This document shows positions 9,774 through 19,763 of a stretch of DNA of 64,000 nucleotides, piece after piece. Made by a program: the position numbers and the translations under genes. The stretch is from Paracoccus solventivorans. GTDB lineage: Bacteria > Pseudomonadota > Alphaproteobacteria > Rhodobacterales > Rhodobacteraceae. The first letter of the stretch is position 1. The number at the start of each line of letters is the position of its first letter. The stretch spans positions 124,001 through 188,000 of the forward strand of contig NZ_FRCK01000004.1 of assembly GCF_900142875.1 (NCBI RefSeq), written 5' to 3'. Below the pieces are notes generated by a model. It made no database searches and was not told the DNA's origin. It was given only the letters and a program-made list of their open reading frames with translations.

Positions 9774-11311
9774 GCCACGTCCTCCATGATCCCCTCGGGC
9801 AGGGCCGCCAGCAGCGCGCCCGAGCGGACCAGTTCCGCCACCTCGGCCAGATCGCCCGCCATGTAGCGGTCCTGCCCCAGCGGCGGGATCGCGTCGCGCA
9901 GCCGCGCCAGCACCGCCTGCAACGGATCCGAGGTCTTCAGCGGCGCCCGGAACTCGACCCCGGCGGCGGCGCACAGCACCTCGATCCCGATGATCTGGGT
10001 CAGGTTGTCGCACATCCTGCGCAGGCGACGCGCGCCATGGGCGGCCATGGACACGTGGTCCTCCTGATTGGCGCTGGTGGGCGTCGAATCGGTCGAGCAC
10101 GGGTTGGCGAGGTGCTTGTTCTCGCTCATCAGCGCGGCCGAGGTGACCTCGGCGATCATCAGCCCGCTGTTCAGCCCGGGATCGGGGGTCAGGAACGGCG
10201 GCAGGTCGTGGGACAGCGCCGGGTCCACCATCAGCGCGATGCGGCGCTGGGAAATCGCGCCGATCTCGGCGATGGCCAGCGCGATCTGGTCGGCGGCAAA
10301 GGCCACCGGCTCGGCATGGAAGTTCCCGCCCGAGACGATGCGGTCGGCGCCGACCAGCACCAGCGGGTTGTCGGTGGCGGCGTTGGATTCGATTTCCAGC
10401 GTGCGGCCGGCCTGCGCCAGCAGGTCGAGGCAGGCGCCGGTCACCTGCGGCTGGCAACGGATGCAATAGGGGTCCTGCACACGGGTGTCGCCCACGCGGT
10501 GGCTTTCGCGGATTTCCGAGCCGTCCATCAGCGCGCGGATGGCGGCGGCCGCCGCGATCTGGCCGCGATGGCCGCGCAGCTCGTGGATTTCCGACAGGAA
10601 AGGCGCGGTCGAGCCCATGATCGCGTCGGTGGACAGCGACGAGGACACCAGCGCATTCAGCGCCGCGCGCCGGGCCATGAACAGCCCCTCCAGCGCAAAG
10701 GCGGTCGAGACCTGGGTGCCGTTGATCAGCGCCAGCCCCTCTTTCGCGGCCAGCACCAGCGGCGACAGCCCGGCGGCGGCCAGTGCATCGGCGGCGGGCA
10801 TCTCGACCCCCTGATGATGCGCGCGGCCTTCGCCCAGCATGGCGGCGGCCATATGCGCCAGCGGCGCCAGATCGCCCGAGGCGCCGACCGAGCCCTGCGC
10901 CGGGATCACCGGCAGCACGCCGCGCGCCAGCATCGCCTCCAGCAGAGCGACCACCACCGGCCGCACGCCCGAGGCGCCGCGCCCCAGCGACAGCAGCTTC
11001 AGCGCCATGATCAGGCGGACCGTTTCCGGTGCAACGGCCTCGCCCACGCCGCAGCAATGCGACAGGATCAGGTTGCGTTGCAGGGTTGCGGTATCCTCGG
11101 CCGCGATCTTGATCGAGGCGAGCTTGCCGAAGCCGGTGTTCACCCCATAGACGGGCTCGTCGCCCTGCGCGGCGGCGGCGATGCGGGCGGCCGATTCCTC
11201 GATGCCGGCGCGGGCGCTGTCGGCCAGGCGCACGGCCAGCCCCTCGCGCCACACACGCTCGAGCTCGGCCAGCGTGACGGTGCCGGGGGTGAGGATCAGT
11301 TCATCAGACAT
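9770..11311 (-). CDS. hutH: Histidine ammonia-lyase
   Basis: A 513-aa enzyme that deaminates L-histidine to trans-urocanate, step 1 of the pathway. The Ala144-Ser145-Gly146 triad in [14 protein letters not shown] makes the MIO prosthetic group by self-cyclisation. [11 protein letters not shown] (about 55-65) and [12 protein letters not shown] are also typical. It overlaps hutI by 8 bp upstream and hutG by ATGA downstream. Length and motifs are complete, so the enzyme should be functional. Confidence 0.97.
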   Translation of the reverse strand: MSDELILTPGTVTLAELERVWREGLAVRLADSARAGIEESAARIAAAAQGDEPVYGVNTGFGKLASIKIAAEDTATLQRNLILSHCCGVGEAVAPETVRLIMALKLLSLGRGASGVRPVVVALLEAMLARGVLPVIPAQGSVGASGDLAPLAHMAAAMLGEGRAHHQGVEMPAADALAAAGLSPLVLAAKEGLALINGTQVSTAFALEGLFMARRAALNALVSSSLSTDAIMGSTAPFLSEIHELRGHRGQIAAAAAIRALMDGSEIRESHRVGDTRVQDPYCIRCQPQVTGACLDLLAQAGRTLEIESNAATDNPLVLVGADRIVSGGNFHAEPVAFAADQIALAIAEIGAISQRRIALMVDPALSHDLPPFLTPDPGLNSGLMIAEVTSAALMSENKHLANPCSTDSTPTSANQEDHVSMAAHGARRLRRMCDNLTQIIGIEVLCAAAGVEFRAPLKTSDPLQAVLARLRDAIPPLGQDRYMAGDLAEVAELVRSGALLAALPEGIMEDVA

Positions 11312-12506
11312 GCGTGCCTCCGAGGATGCGGGCGTGAAGCGGGTTGAAGCCGACGCGATAGGACAGCTCGGCCGGGTGGGCGATGTCCCAGACCGCCAGA
11401 TCGGCGCGCAGGCCGGGGGCAACGCGGCCGCGGTCGGACAGGCCAAGCGCGCGGGCGGCGTTCAGCGTGACCCCGCGCAGGCATTCGGCCGGGGTCATGC
11501 GAAACAGCGTCGCGCCCATGTTCATGGTCAGCAGGATCGAGGTCAGCGGCGAGGTGCCGGGGTTGCAGTCGGTCGCCAGCGCGATCGGCACGCCCGCATC
11601 GCGCAGGCCCTGCACGGGCGGCAGCTGGGTTTCGCGCAGCGTGTAATAGGCGCCGGGCAGCAGCACCGCGACGGTGCCGTGTTCGGCCATCGCGTCGATG
11701 CCGTCCTGCCCCAGATATTCCAGATGATCGGCCGAGATCGCGTCGCGGCGGGCGGCCATCGCGGCGCCGCCAAGGTCGGACAGCTGCTCGGCGTGCAGCT
11801 TGATCTTCAGCCCCAGCCTTGCGGCGTGGTCGAAGACCTGCTCCATCTCCGCGACCGAAAAGGCGATGCCTTCGCAGAACCCGTCCACCGCGTCGATCAG
11901 TCCTTCGGCGTGCGCACGCTCCATCCCGGCGATCACCACGTCGGAGATATAGGCGGCGCGGCGGTCGCCGTATTCGGGGGGCAGGGCATGGGCGGCCAGC
12001 CAGGTCGTGATCACATTCACCGGGCGCTGGCGGCCGATCTCGCGGGCGACGCGCAGCATCTTCAGCTCGGTGTCCACGTCCAGCCCGTAGCCGGACTTGA
12101 TTTCCAGCGTGGTGACGCCCTCGGCCAGCAGGTGATCGACGCGGGGCAGGGCGCGGGACAGCAGGGTTTCCTCGTCCGCGGCGCGGGTGTCGCGGACGCT
12201 GGACAGGATGCCGCCGCCGGCGCGGGCGATTTCCTCGTAGCTGGCGCCTTCCAGCCGCATCTCGAACTCGCGGGCGCGGTCGCCGCCGAACACGATATGG
12301 GTGTGGCAGTCGACCAGCCCCGGGGTGACCACCCGCCCGCCGAGGTCGGTCGAGGGCGCGCCGGCATAATCGTCGGGCAGGTCCGAATCAGCCCCGACCC
12401 AGGCGATCAGCCCGTCGGAAATGGCGATGCTTTGGCCGGGGACCAGCCGGTAACCCGTTGAATCGGCATCCATCTCCACCACGGCGGCGTTGCGCAGAAT
12501 CTGCAT
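11304..12506 (-). CDS. hutI: Imidazolonepropionase
   Basis: A 400-aa amidohydrolase that opens 4-imidazolone-5-propionate to N-formimidoyl-L-glutamate. The metal-binding [12 protein letters not shown] motif (about residues 68-80) and later [10 protein letters not shown] are visible. A GTG 18 bp further upstream is in frame, but a GGAGGAG ribosome-binding site lies between it and the ATG at 12506, so the ATG is preferred. It is the first gene of the minus-strand hut operon and is transcribed divergently from hutF across a 127-bp control region. Confidence 0.95.
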   Translation of the reverse strand: MQILRNAAVVEMDADSTGYRLVPGQSIAISDGLIAWVGADSDLPDDYAGAPSTDLGGRVVTPGLVDCHTHIVFGGDRAREFEMRLEGASYEEIARAGGGILSSVRDTRAADEETLLSRALPRVDHLLAEGVTTLEIKSGYGLDVDTELKMLRVAREIGRQRPVNVITTWLAAHALPPEYGDRRAAYISDVVIAGMERAHAEGLIDAVDGFCEGIAFSVAEMEQVFDHAARLGLKIKLHAEQLSDLGGAAMAARRDAISADHLEYLGQDGIDAMAEHGTVAVLLPGAYYTLRETQLPPVQGLRDAGVPIALATDCNPGTSPLTSILLTMNMGATLFRMTPAECLRGVTLNAARALGLSDRGRVAPGLRADLAVWDIAHPAELSYRVGFNPLHARILGGTHV

Positions 12507-12552
12507 GGCGGCGTGCTCCTCCACTCGGGTTCTGGGGTGTTCCTCTCGAATA

Positions 12553-12582
12553 TGTCTAGTGTTGAATTTCTTCTATGTCCAA
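12553..12582 (-). promoter_or_regulatory. Candidate hutI-operon promoter
   Basis: Reading on the minus strand, TTGGAC (12577-12582) is followed by 18 bp and TAGACA (12553-12558), about 45 bp before the hutI start. The region is clearly less GC-rich than its surroundings. It overlaps the opposing hutF promoter candidate, so one repressor could block both. TATGTC occurs twice on the plus strand (12551-12556 and 12574-12579), possible HutC half-sites. Confidence 0.4.
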
Positions 12583-12590
12583 ACTTATTT
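12562..12590 (+). promoter_or_regulatory. Candidate hutF-hutC-hutD promoter
   Basis: TTGAAT (12562-12567), a 17-bp spacer and TTATTT (12585-12590) lie about 44 bp upstream of the hutF ATG in an AT-rich island. It overlaps the divergent hutI promoter candidate. HutC, encoded in the downstream operon, is the expected repressor with urocanate as the family's usual inducer. Confidence 0.4.
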
Positions 12591-12633
12591 CGATGTTATG
12601 TGTGAACCTGTCTTGGATGGGATGGAGGATGCG

Positions 12634-13998
12634 ATGACCGTGATCTGGGCCGAACAGGCGCTGTTGCCCCGGGGCTGGGCCGATGGGGTGCGGGTCGAAC
12701 TGGGCGCGGACGGCCGCATCGCCAGTGTCAGCGCGGGCACCGCGCCGCAGGGAGAGCGGGTCGGGCTGCTGCTGCCGGCGATGGCGAACCTGCATTCCCA
12801 CGCCTTTCAGCGCGCCATGGCCGGGCTGTCGGAATCGCGCGGCGACCAGCCCAGCGACAGTTTCTGGACCTGGCGGCAGATCATGTTCCGCTTTCTGGAC
12901 CACCTGACCCCCGAGGACGTCGAAGCCATCGCCGCGCTGGTGCAGATGGAGATGCTCGAGGCCGGCTATGCCACCAATGTCGAGTTTCACTATCTGCACC
13001 ACCAGCCGGGCGGCGCTGCCTATGACGATCCGGCCGAGATGGCCGCGCGCATCGTGGCGGCGGCGCAGCGGACCGGCATCGGGCTGACGCTGCTGCCGGT
13101 GCATTACCAGTTCGGCGGACTGGACCGCCGGCCGCTGGGGCCGGGGCAGGTCCGCTTCGGCACCACCCCGGACGAGTTCGCGCGGCTGCTGGACGCCTCG
13201 GAATCGGCGCTGGCGGCGCTGCCGCCCGATGCCGGCATCGGCGTGGCGCCGCATTCGCTGCGTGCGGTGTCGCCCGAGGGGCTGGCGCTTTGCGCCGGGC
13301 TGCGCCCCGATCGCCCGCTGCACATGCATCTGGCCGAGCAGATCCCCGAGATCGAAGAGGTCCGGGCCGCCACCGGCCAGCGCCCGGTCGAATGGTTGCT
13401 GGACCATGCCGACCCTGACCGGCGCTGGACGCTGATCCACCTGACCCACATGACCGAGGACGAGACCCGCCGCCTTGCCGCCACCGGCGCGGTCGCCGGC
13501 CTGTGCCCGATCACCGAGGCCAGTCTGGGCGACGGCATCTTCAACGGCACAATCTGGCGTAAGGCCGGCGGGCGGCTGGGGTTCGGCTCGGACAGCAACA
13601 TCCGCATCAGCCTGGCCGAGGAACTGCGCGGGCTGGAATACAGCCATCGCCTGCGCGACCGGGGCCGGGCGATCCTGGCGGAACCCGGGCGCTCGACCGG
13701 GCGGGTGCTGTATGAGGCGGGGCTGGACGGCGGCGCCTCGGCCGCAGGGCGCGCGACCGGCGCGATTGCCCCCGGCTTGTGGGGCGACCTGCTGGCGGTG
13801 GGCATGGACAACCCCGTGATGGTCGGGCGGCGCGGCGACGCGGCGCTGGACAGTCTGGTGTTTGCGGGCGGCGACGGGCTTGCCTCGGATGTCTGGGCCG
13901 CGGGGCGCCATGTGGTCACCGGCGGGCGCCATATTGCGCGCGACCGGATTGCCGCCGATTATATGGCCTGTATCAGGCGGTTGCAGGACAGGTTGTGA
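12634..13998 (+). CDS. hutF: Formimidoylglutamate deiminase
   Basis: A 454-aa amidohydrolase that deiminates N-formimidoyl-L-glutamate to N-formyl-L-glutamate and ammonia. The metal-site motif LHSHAFQRAMAG (about 52-63), HMHLAEQ and the GSDSNIRIS stretch near the fourth metal ligand all fit HutF. The ATG at 12634 has GGAGGATGCG upstream; another in-frame ATG is 12 bp earlier. With hutG present and no formiminoglutamase hutG-type arginase fold seen, the organism uses the deiminase plus deformylase branch. The stop overlaps the hutC GTG by GTGA. Confidence 0.95.
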   Translation: MTVIWAEQALLPRGWADGVRVELGADGRIASVSAGTAPQGERVGLLLPAMANLHSHAFQRAMAGLSESRGDQPSDSFWTWRQIMFRFLDHLTPEDVEAIAALVQMEMLEAGYATNVEFHYLHHQPGGAAYDDPAEMAARIVAAAQRTGIGLTLLPVHYQFGGLDRRPLGPGQVRFGTTPDEFARLLDASESALAALPPDAGIGVAPHSLRAVSPEGLALCAGLRPDRPLHMHLAEQIPEIEEVRAATGQRPVEWLLDHADPDRRWTLIHLTHMTEDETRRLAATGAVAGLCPITEASLGDGIFNGTIWRKAGGRLGFGSDSNIRISLAEELRGLEYSHRLRDRGRAILAEPGRSTGRVLYEAGLDGGASAAGRATGAIAPGLWGDLLAVGMDNPVMVGRRGDAALDSLVFAGGDGLASDVWAAGRHVVTGGRHIARDRIAADYMACIRRLQDRL

Positions 13999-14714
13999 AC
14001 GACGCGCGCACACGCATTCCGTCCAAGGCGCAGGCGATCGAGACCGAGGTCCGCCGCCGCATCGTCGAGCGCGAATGGCGGCAGGGCCAGCGCATCCCCG
14101 ACGAGGCCGATCTGGCGGTCGAGTTCGACGCCGCCCGCTCGACCGTCAACAAGGCGTTGCAGCGGCTGGCGGACGAAGGGCTGCTGGACCGCCGCCGCCG
14201 TGCCGGGACAAGGGTGGCGGTGGACCCGGTGCGCAAGGCCACATTCGCGATTTCCATCGTGCGCGAGCAGGTGGAACAGGCCGGCATGGCCTATAGCCAC
14301 CGCGTCGTCGCGCAGCGCCGCACCCCGGTCCCCGAGGATATCGCCGCACGGCTGGGCATCGCCCCCGGCACGCCGCTGATCCACATGCGCGCGCTGCATT
14401 ACGGCGACGGCCGGCCCTTTCAGCTCGAGGACCGCTGGCTGAACCCCGAGGCGGTGCGCGGGCTGGAACGCGCGGATTTCTTGCAGCTGAACGCCAACGA
14501 ATGGCTGGTGCGCAACACCCCCTATCTGCGCGCCGAGATGAGCTTTTCCGCCGAGAACGCCAGCCGCCGCGATGCGCGGCTGTTGCAGACGCAGGTCGGG
14601 CAGGCGCTGCTGGTCCTGCACCGCTCCACGTGGAACGATCTGGGGCCGGTGACCTCGGTGCGGGTGGCCTATCCGCCCGGCCATGTGGTGACCACGCAAA
14701 GGGCGATCGAATGA
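13995..14714 (+). CDS. hutC: GntR/HutC-family histidine-utilisation repressor
   Basis: A 239-aa regulator with an N-terminal winged HTH (about 10-75, including AARSTVNKALQRLADEGLL) and a C-terminal UTRA domain with the typical PLIHMRALHYGDGRPFQLED region. In characterised family members urocanate releases the repressor. The GTG start at 13995 overlaps the hutF stop; no ATG fits better, and the long reading frame upstream is a shadow of hutF. It overlaps hutD by ATGA. Confidence 0.92.
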   Translation: MNDARTRIPSKAQAIETEVRRRIVEREWRQGQRIPDEADLAVEFDAARSTVNKALQRLADEGLLDRRRRAGTRVAVDPVRKATFAISIVREQVEQAGMAYSHRVVAQRRTPVPEDIAARLGIAPGTPLIHMRALHYGDGRPFQLEDRWLNPEAVRGLERADFLQLNANEWLVRNTPYLRAEMSFSAENASRRDARLLQTQVGQALLVLHRSTWNDLGPVTSVRVAYPPGHVVTTQRAIE

Positions 14715-15265
14715 CGGTCTGGCATTACCCGGCAAGCGCGCGGCAGTTCCGGCCGTGGAAGAACGGCGGCGGCGAGACCGCGGAAATCGCCGTATCGCCC
14801 GCGGGTGCGGGTTTCGACGATTTCGACTGGCGGATCAGCACCGCCATCGTGGCGCAGTCGGGGCCGTTTTCCGGCTTTCCCGGGGTGGACCGGGTGCTGA
14901 CCGTGATCGAGGGTGGTGCGATGGAGCTGACCGTCGCGGGCGAGGCCCGGCATCTGGATGCGGGGTCCGACCCCTTCGCCTTTCCCGGCGACGTCCCGGC
15001 CGCGGCGGTGCTGGCCGGCCCGGCGCTGCTGGATTTCAACGTGATGGTGCGCCGGCCGCTGCGCGCCAGCGTCCGCCGGACACGGCTGGCGGAGGGCGCG
15101 GCGCCGGGGGCGCTGGCCCATCTGGCGCTGCTGCTTGAAGACGGGGGCGGGTTGGCGCGGCTGGACCTGATCGACCTGCGCGCAGCCCCGGCCGCGGTGC
15201 GGCAGGGGCTGGCGGGGGTGCTGGCGCTCGATGTGGCGATCCTGGCCCCGGCGGCTATTCCTTGA
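14711..15265 (+). CDS. hutD: HutD-family protein
   Basis: A 184-aa cupin-fold protein of the HutD family. The start WHYPASARQFRPWKNGGGET and the FSGFPGVDRVLTVIEGG stretch are characteristic. Its biochemical role is not established; genetic work in Pseudomonas proposed that HutD limits over-expression of the hut genes, perhaps by binding an intermediate. It is the last gene of the hutF-hutC-hutD operon. Its end overlaps the convergent ABC permease by 11 bp, so no terminator separates the two operons. Confidence 0.88.
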   Translation: MTVWHYPASARQFRPWKNGGGETAEIAVSPAGAGFDDFDWRISTAIVAQSGPFSGFPGVDRVLTVIEGGAMELTVAGEARHLDAGSDPFAFPGDVPAAAVLAGPALLDFNVMVRRPLRASVRRTRLAEGAAPGALAHLALLLEDGGGLARLDLIDLRAAPAAVRQGLAGVLALDVAILAPAAIP

Positions 15266-16139
15266 CCGCCCCGGTCATCGAGCTGACGTAATAATCCACG
15301 AAGAACGAATACAGGATCACCACCGGCAGCGAGCCCAGCAGCGCCCCCGACATCAGCGCCCCCCATTCGTAGATGTCGCCGCGCACCAGCTCGGTCAGCA
15401 CCCCCACCGGGATGGTCTTGTTTTCCGAGCTGGAGATGAAGGTCAGCGCATAGATGAACTCGTTCCAGGACAGGGTGAAGGCAAAGATCCCCGCCGAGAT
15501 CAGCCCCGGCACCGCCAGCGGCAGCACGATCCGGGTCAGGATCTGCCAGCGCGTGGCGCCGTCGACCAGCGCCGATTCCTCGAGCTCGTAGGGGATCGAG
15601 CGGAAATACCCCATCAGCAGCCAGGTGCAGAACGGGATCAGGAAGGTCGGATAGGTCAGGATCAGCGCCAGCCGGGAATCGAAGATCCCGACCTGATAGA
15701 CGATGAACGCCAGCGGGATGAACAGGATCGACGGCGGCACCAGATAGGCCAGGAAGATCAGCAGCCCCGTCACCCGCGAGCCGCGGAACCGCAGCCGCTC
15801 GATCGCATAGGCCGCGAACACCGAGGCCAGCAGCGAGATGAAGGTCGAGGCCACCGCCACGATGATCGTGTTCCACAGCCAGCGCGGATAGCTGGTCTCG
15901 AACAGCAGGTAGCGGATGTGGTCCAGCGTCGGCTGCACCACCCAGAACGGGCTGTAGTCGCGATAGTTGGTCAGCTGGTGGTTCGGCTTCACCGAGGTGA
16001 TGGCCATCCAGTAGAACGGGAACAGCAGCACGAAGCAGAACACGAACAGCGGCAGCCAGACGGTCAGGATCTTGCGGGGCAGGGTCTCGAACCGCTCGAT
16101 CCCCGGGCTGTCGTCCTGGACGGGGGTTTGCTTGGCCAT
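15255..16139 (-). CDS. Carbohydrate ABC transporter permease (MalG/UgpE-like)
   Basis: A 294-aa inner-membrane protein with six predicted helices and the EAA loop ESALVDGATRWQILTRIVLP near residue 190. It is the second permease of a CUT1-type importer and the last gene of the set ATPase, binding protein, permease, permease on the minus strand. One base separates it from the upstream permease stop. The likely substrate is a sugar or sugar acid; the divergent ltnD-otnK genes hint at tetronates (inference). Confidence 0.9.
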   Translation of the reverse strand: MAKQTPVQDDSPGIERFETLPRKILTVWLPLFVFCFVLLFPFYWMAITSVKPNHQLTNYRDYSPFWVVQPTLDHIRYLLFETSYPRWLWNTIIVAVASTFISLLASVFAAYAIERLRFRGSRVTGLLIFLAYLVPPSILFIPLAFIVYQVGIFDSRLALILTYPTFLIPFCTWLLMGYFRSIPYELEESALVDGATRWQILTRIVLPLAVPGLISAGIFAFTLSWNEFIYALTFISSSENKTIPVGVLTELVRGDIYEWGALMSGALLGSLPVVILYSFFVDYYVSSMTGAVKE

Positions 16140-16140
16140 G

Positions 16141-17082
16141 TCAGTCGTTCCCTTGCTGCCATTTGCGCCGTTGCAGGCCGAAGAAGCTGAACAGGATCGC
16201 CGCCAGCAGGAACGGGATCATCGCCACCGCGATGGCCGCGCCTTCGCCCAGCTGGCCGCCGGGGATGGCGCGCTGGAAGCTGAGCGTCGCCATCAGGTGG
16301 GTGGCGTTCACCGGGCCGCCGCGGGTCAGCACGTAGATCAGCTGGAAGTCGGTAAAGGTGAACAGCACCGAAAACGTCATCACCACCGCGATGATCGGGG
16401 TCAGCAGCGGCAGGGTGACCTTGGTGAAGCGCTGCCAGGCGGTGGCGCCGTCGATGGCGGCGGCCTCGTTCAGCGATTGCGGGATGGTCTGCAACCCGGC
16501 CAGCAGCGAGATCGCCACGAAGGGGATGCCGCGCCAGACATTGGCCGCGATCACCGACCAGCGCGCATTCCAGGGGTCGCCCAGGAAGTTGATCGGGGCG
16601 TCGATGATCCCCAGCGACATCAGCACCCAGCTGATGATCGAGAACTGCGAATCGTAGATCCACCAGAAGGCCAGCGCCGACAGCACCGTCGGCACCACCC
16701 AGGGCAGCAGGATGATCGCGCGGAAGAAGTTCTTGAACCGCAGGTTGCGGTTCAGCAGCAGCGCCAGCCACAGCCCCAGCCCGAACTTCAGCACCGAGGC
16801 GACCGTGGTATACAGCATCGTGTTGAACACGCTGAGCCAGAACACCGGGTCGTCGGCCAGCCACTGGTAATTCTCCAGCCCGATGAAGCTGCCGGTGCGG
16901 CCGATGCGGGTGTCGGTAAAGCCCAGCCACACCCCCAGCCCCAGCGGATAGGTCAGGAAGCACAGCAGGAACACCGCCGCAGGCAGCATGAACAGCAGGC
17001 CCAGCCCGCCGCGGCTTTCGACAAGCCGTCGCCAGCGCGAGGGGCGGGGGGCGGCAGGGGTCAGGGTGTCAGGGCTGGTCAT
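16141..17082 (-). CDS. Carbohydrate ABC transporter permease (MalF/UgpA-like)
   Basis: A 313-aa inner-membrane permease with about six helices, a soluble N-terminal tail rich in Pro and Arg, and the EAA loop EAAAIDGATAWQRFTKVTLP. I start it at the ATG ending at 17082, which has GAGG eight bases upstream; an in-frame ATG at 17106 lies inside the intercistronic hairpin zone and lacks a good ribosome-binding site. It partners the permease at 15255-16139. Confidence 0.88.
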   Translation of the reverse strand: MTSPDTLTPAAPRPSRWRRLVESRGGLGLLFMLPAAVFLLCFLTYPLGLGVWLGFTDTRIGRTGSFIGLENYQWLADDPVFWLSVFNTMLYTTVASVLKFGLGLWLALLLNRNLRFKNFFRAIILLPWVVPTVLSALAFWWIYDSQFSIISWVLMSLGIIDAPINFLGDPWNARWSVIAANVWRGIPFVAISLLAGLQTIPQSLNEAAAIDGATAWQRFTKVTLPLLTPIIAVVMTFSVLFTFTDFQLIYVLTRGGPVNATHLMATLSFQRAIPGGQLGEGAAIAVAMIPFLLAAILFSFFGLQRRKWQQGND

Positions 17083-17110
17083 GGTGCGAACCTCGGACGG
17101 CAGCATGGGC

Positions 17111-17142
17111 GCGCCGGCCCCCGGATCTGCGGGGACCGGCGC
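17111..17142. other. Intercistronic hairpin after binding-protein gene
   Basis: A 13-bp inverted repeat, GCGCCGGCCCCCG and CGGGGACCGGCGC, with one mismatch and a GATCTG loop. It lies just after the solute-binding-protein stop (17149, minus strand) and before the first permease. No T-run follows. It matches the placement of the stems at 4041-4068 and 26071-26100. Confidence 0.7.
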
Positions 17143-17148
17143 CGGTTC

Positions 17149-18465
17149 CTAGCGGTAGTAGCGCTGCAGGCGGCGTTCGGCGTTCGCGATCGCCTCTTCG
17201 GTCGAGCGCTGGCCGGTGACGGCCTCGGCGAACATGTCGACCAGCACGTAATCGGCCATGGCCCCGGCGGATGCCGGCCCCAGCGGCCCGGCATAGCCGT
17301 TCACCCGCAGCGATTCCGATGCCCTGGCATAGGGCGCGTGGATCGGGTTCGAGGTCCAGACCGGGTTGGCCGCGAACTCCTTGAGCGCCTGGCAGCAATA
17401 GGCCGAGGCCGATTCGATCCAGCGGTTCATGTTGTCCGAACGGTACATGAACTCCAGATACGCCTTGGCCGCGTTCGGATACTTGCAGTGGCTGAAGATC
17501 GAGATGGTCGAGGTCTGGTGCAGCTCGACCGACTTGCCCACCGGCCCGACGGGCAGGTTGGTGGTGCGGATGTCGGCCGCGATTTCCTGCAGCGCCGGGT
17601 CGTTCATCGCCGCATAATACAGCGACACGCCGTTGGCGGTCAGCGACACCTCTCCGGCCAGGAAGGCGCGGTTGTTATTCACGTCCAGCCAGCTTTCGGT
17701 GCCGGGGATGAAGGTCGCATACAGCTTCTTGGCATATTCGATGGCGGCGGCGGTTTCGGGGCTGTTGATGGTGACGTTGCCCTGTTCGTCCACCTGCTGC
17801 GCGCCATGCGACCACAGCAGCCAATGGGCATAGTTGTTGCCGTCGCCCACCGCCTTGCCGTGCGGGAACCCGGCCGGGGTGCCCTTTTCCTTCAGCGCCG
17901 CGCACAGCGCCAGGAAGCCCTCGGTATCGGTCGGGAACTCCTCGAAGCCCGCGGCCTTCATGTGGCTGTCGCGATAGCAGATGGCGTTGCCGATGGCGCA
18001 GAGCGGCGTCGAGATCCACTTACCGTCCTGCTGCCCATAGGCAGCCAGCCCGTCGTACCAGCCGCCATGCGCCTCGCCCAGCATGGTGCACAGGTCGGTG
18101 ACGTCGACCAGCTTGTCGGGATACTGGAAGGGGTCGTCGAACCAGCTCATCACCATGTCGGGGCCGGAACCCACATTGGCGGCGACGGCGGCTTTCGGGC
18201 GCACGTCCTCCCAGCTTTCCTGGTCGATGGTGACCTCGACCCCGGTGGCTTCGGTAAAGGCGCGGGTGTTCGCGTTCCACGCCTCTTCCTCGGCCTTGAC
18301 GAAGGGCACCCAGCGCAGCAGGCGCAGGGACGCGCCCTCTTCGGGGGTGAACATCGGCGCGGCGCCCGCGCCCTGGGCCAGCGCTCGCCCGAACGGGCCG
18401 GTCAGCACCGCCCCCGCCGCGATCGCGGCCGAGCCTTGCAGCAATGTCCTGCGGTTGATGGTCAT
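17149..18465 (-). CDS. Extracellular sugar-binding protein of CUT1 ABC transporter
   Basis: A 438-aa family 1 solute-binding protein. The N-terminus MTINRRTLLQGSAAIAAGAV is a twin-arginine-like signal, probably cut after ALAQ near residue 30. A strong AGGAGGAA ribosome-binding site precedes the ATG at 18465, so the longer in-frame extension is rejected. The gene lies between the ATPase and the permeases, with hairpins on both sides (17111-17142 and 18508-18531), and should be expressed more strongly than the permeases. The ligand is unknown; a polyol, sugar or sugar acid is likely. Confidence 0.88.
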   Translation of the reverse strand: MTINRRTLLQGSAAIAAGAVLTGPFGRALAQGAGAAPMFTPEEGASLRLLRWVPFVKAEEEAWNANTRAFTEATGVEVTIDQESWEDVRPKAAVAANVGSGPDMVMSWFDDPFQYPDKLVDVTDLCTMLGEAHGGWYDGLAAYGQQDGKWISTPLCAIGNAICYRDSHMKAAGFEEFPTDTEGFLALCAALKEKGTPAGFPHGKAVGDGNNYAHWLLWSHGAQQVDEQGNVTINSPETAAAIEYAKKLYATFIPGTESWLDVNNNRAFLAGEVSLTANGVSLYYAAMNDPALQEIAADIRTTNLPVGPVGKSVELHQTSTISIFSHCKYPNAAKAYLEFMYRSDNMNRWIESASAYCCQALKEFAANPVWTSNPIHAPYARASESLRVNGYAGPLGPASAGAMADYVLVDMFAEAVTGQRSTEEAIANAERRLQRYYR

Positions 18466-18507
18466 GTCCGGGTTCCTCCTCCCCATGGATGACAGTTGCG
18501 GCGCGGG

Positions 18508-18531
18508 TTGCGCCGGGCTTTTTCGGCGCAA
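18508..18531. other. Hairpin between ATPase and binding-protein genes
   Basis: An 8-bp perfect inverted repeat TTGCGCCG / CGGCGCAA with an 8-base loop, in the 72-bp gap between the ATPase stop (18538, minus strand) and the binding-protein start. It may shape processing of the operon mRNA. No terminator T-run is seen on the minus strand. Confidence 0.45.
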
Positions 18532-18537
18532 GAGGGC

Positions 18538-19596
<1,059 letters not shown>

Positions 19597-19712
19597 GGAC
19601 ACCTCCTCCCAAAGGTATTCATTACGGGGATGTTAGCGCGAGCAAGCGGGTTGGCAAGTATTTTTATTCTGCAATTTCTCCGGCAAACTGGCGCAATGGG
19701 CAGATTGACAAC

Positions 19713-19718
19713 GTATAC
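19713..19718. promoter_or_regulatory. Possible GntR-type operator in the ltnD / ABC importer divergent region
   Basis: GTATAC, the core often found in FCD-GntR operators, sits in ACAACGTATACATC, right after a TTGACA (19705-19710) and 45 bp before the ltnD ATG. The flanks are not symmetric, so only the 6-bp core supports it. The rest of 19597-19763 has an AT-rich run (19658-19672) but no convincing -10 element was found. Confidence 0.25.
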
Positions 19719-19763
19719 ATCGCGCCGCATCGTCGCGACGATGGACCGGGAGAGGGGGGTGGC

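Noticed and set aside
16806..16815. TGGTATACAG, resembling a GntR operator.
   Set aside because: It lies in the middle of the MalF-like permease coding sequence, with no promoter nearby, and is explained by codons.
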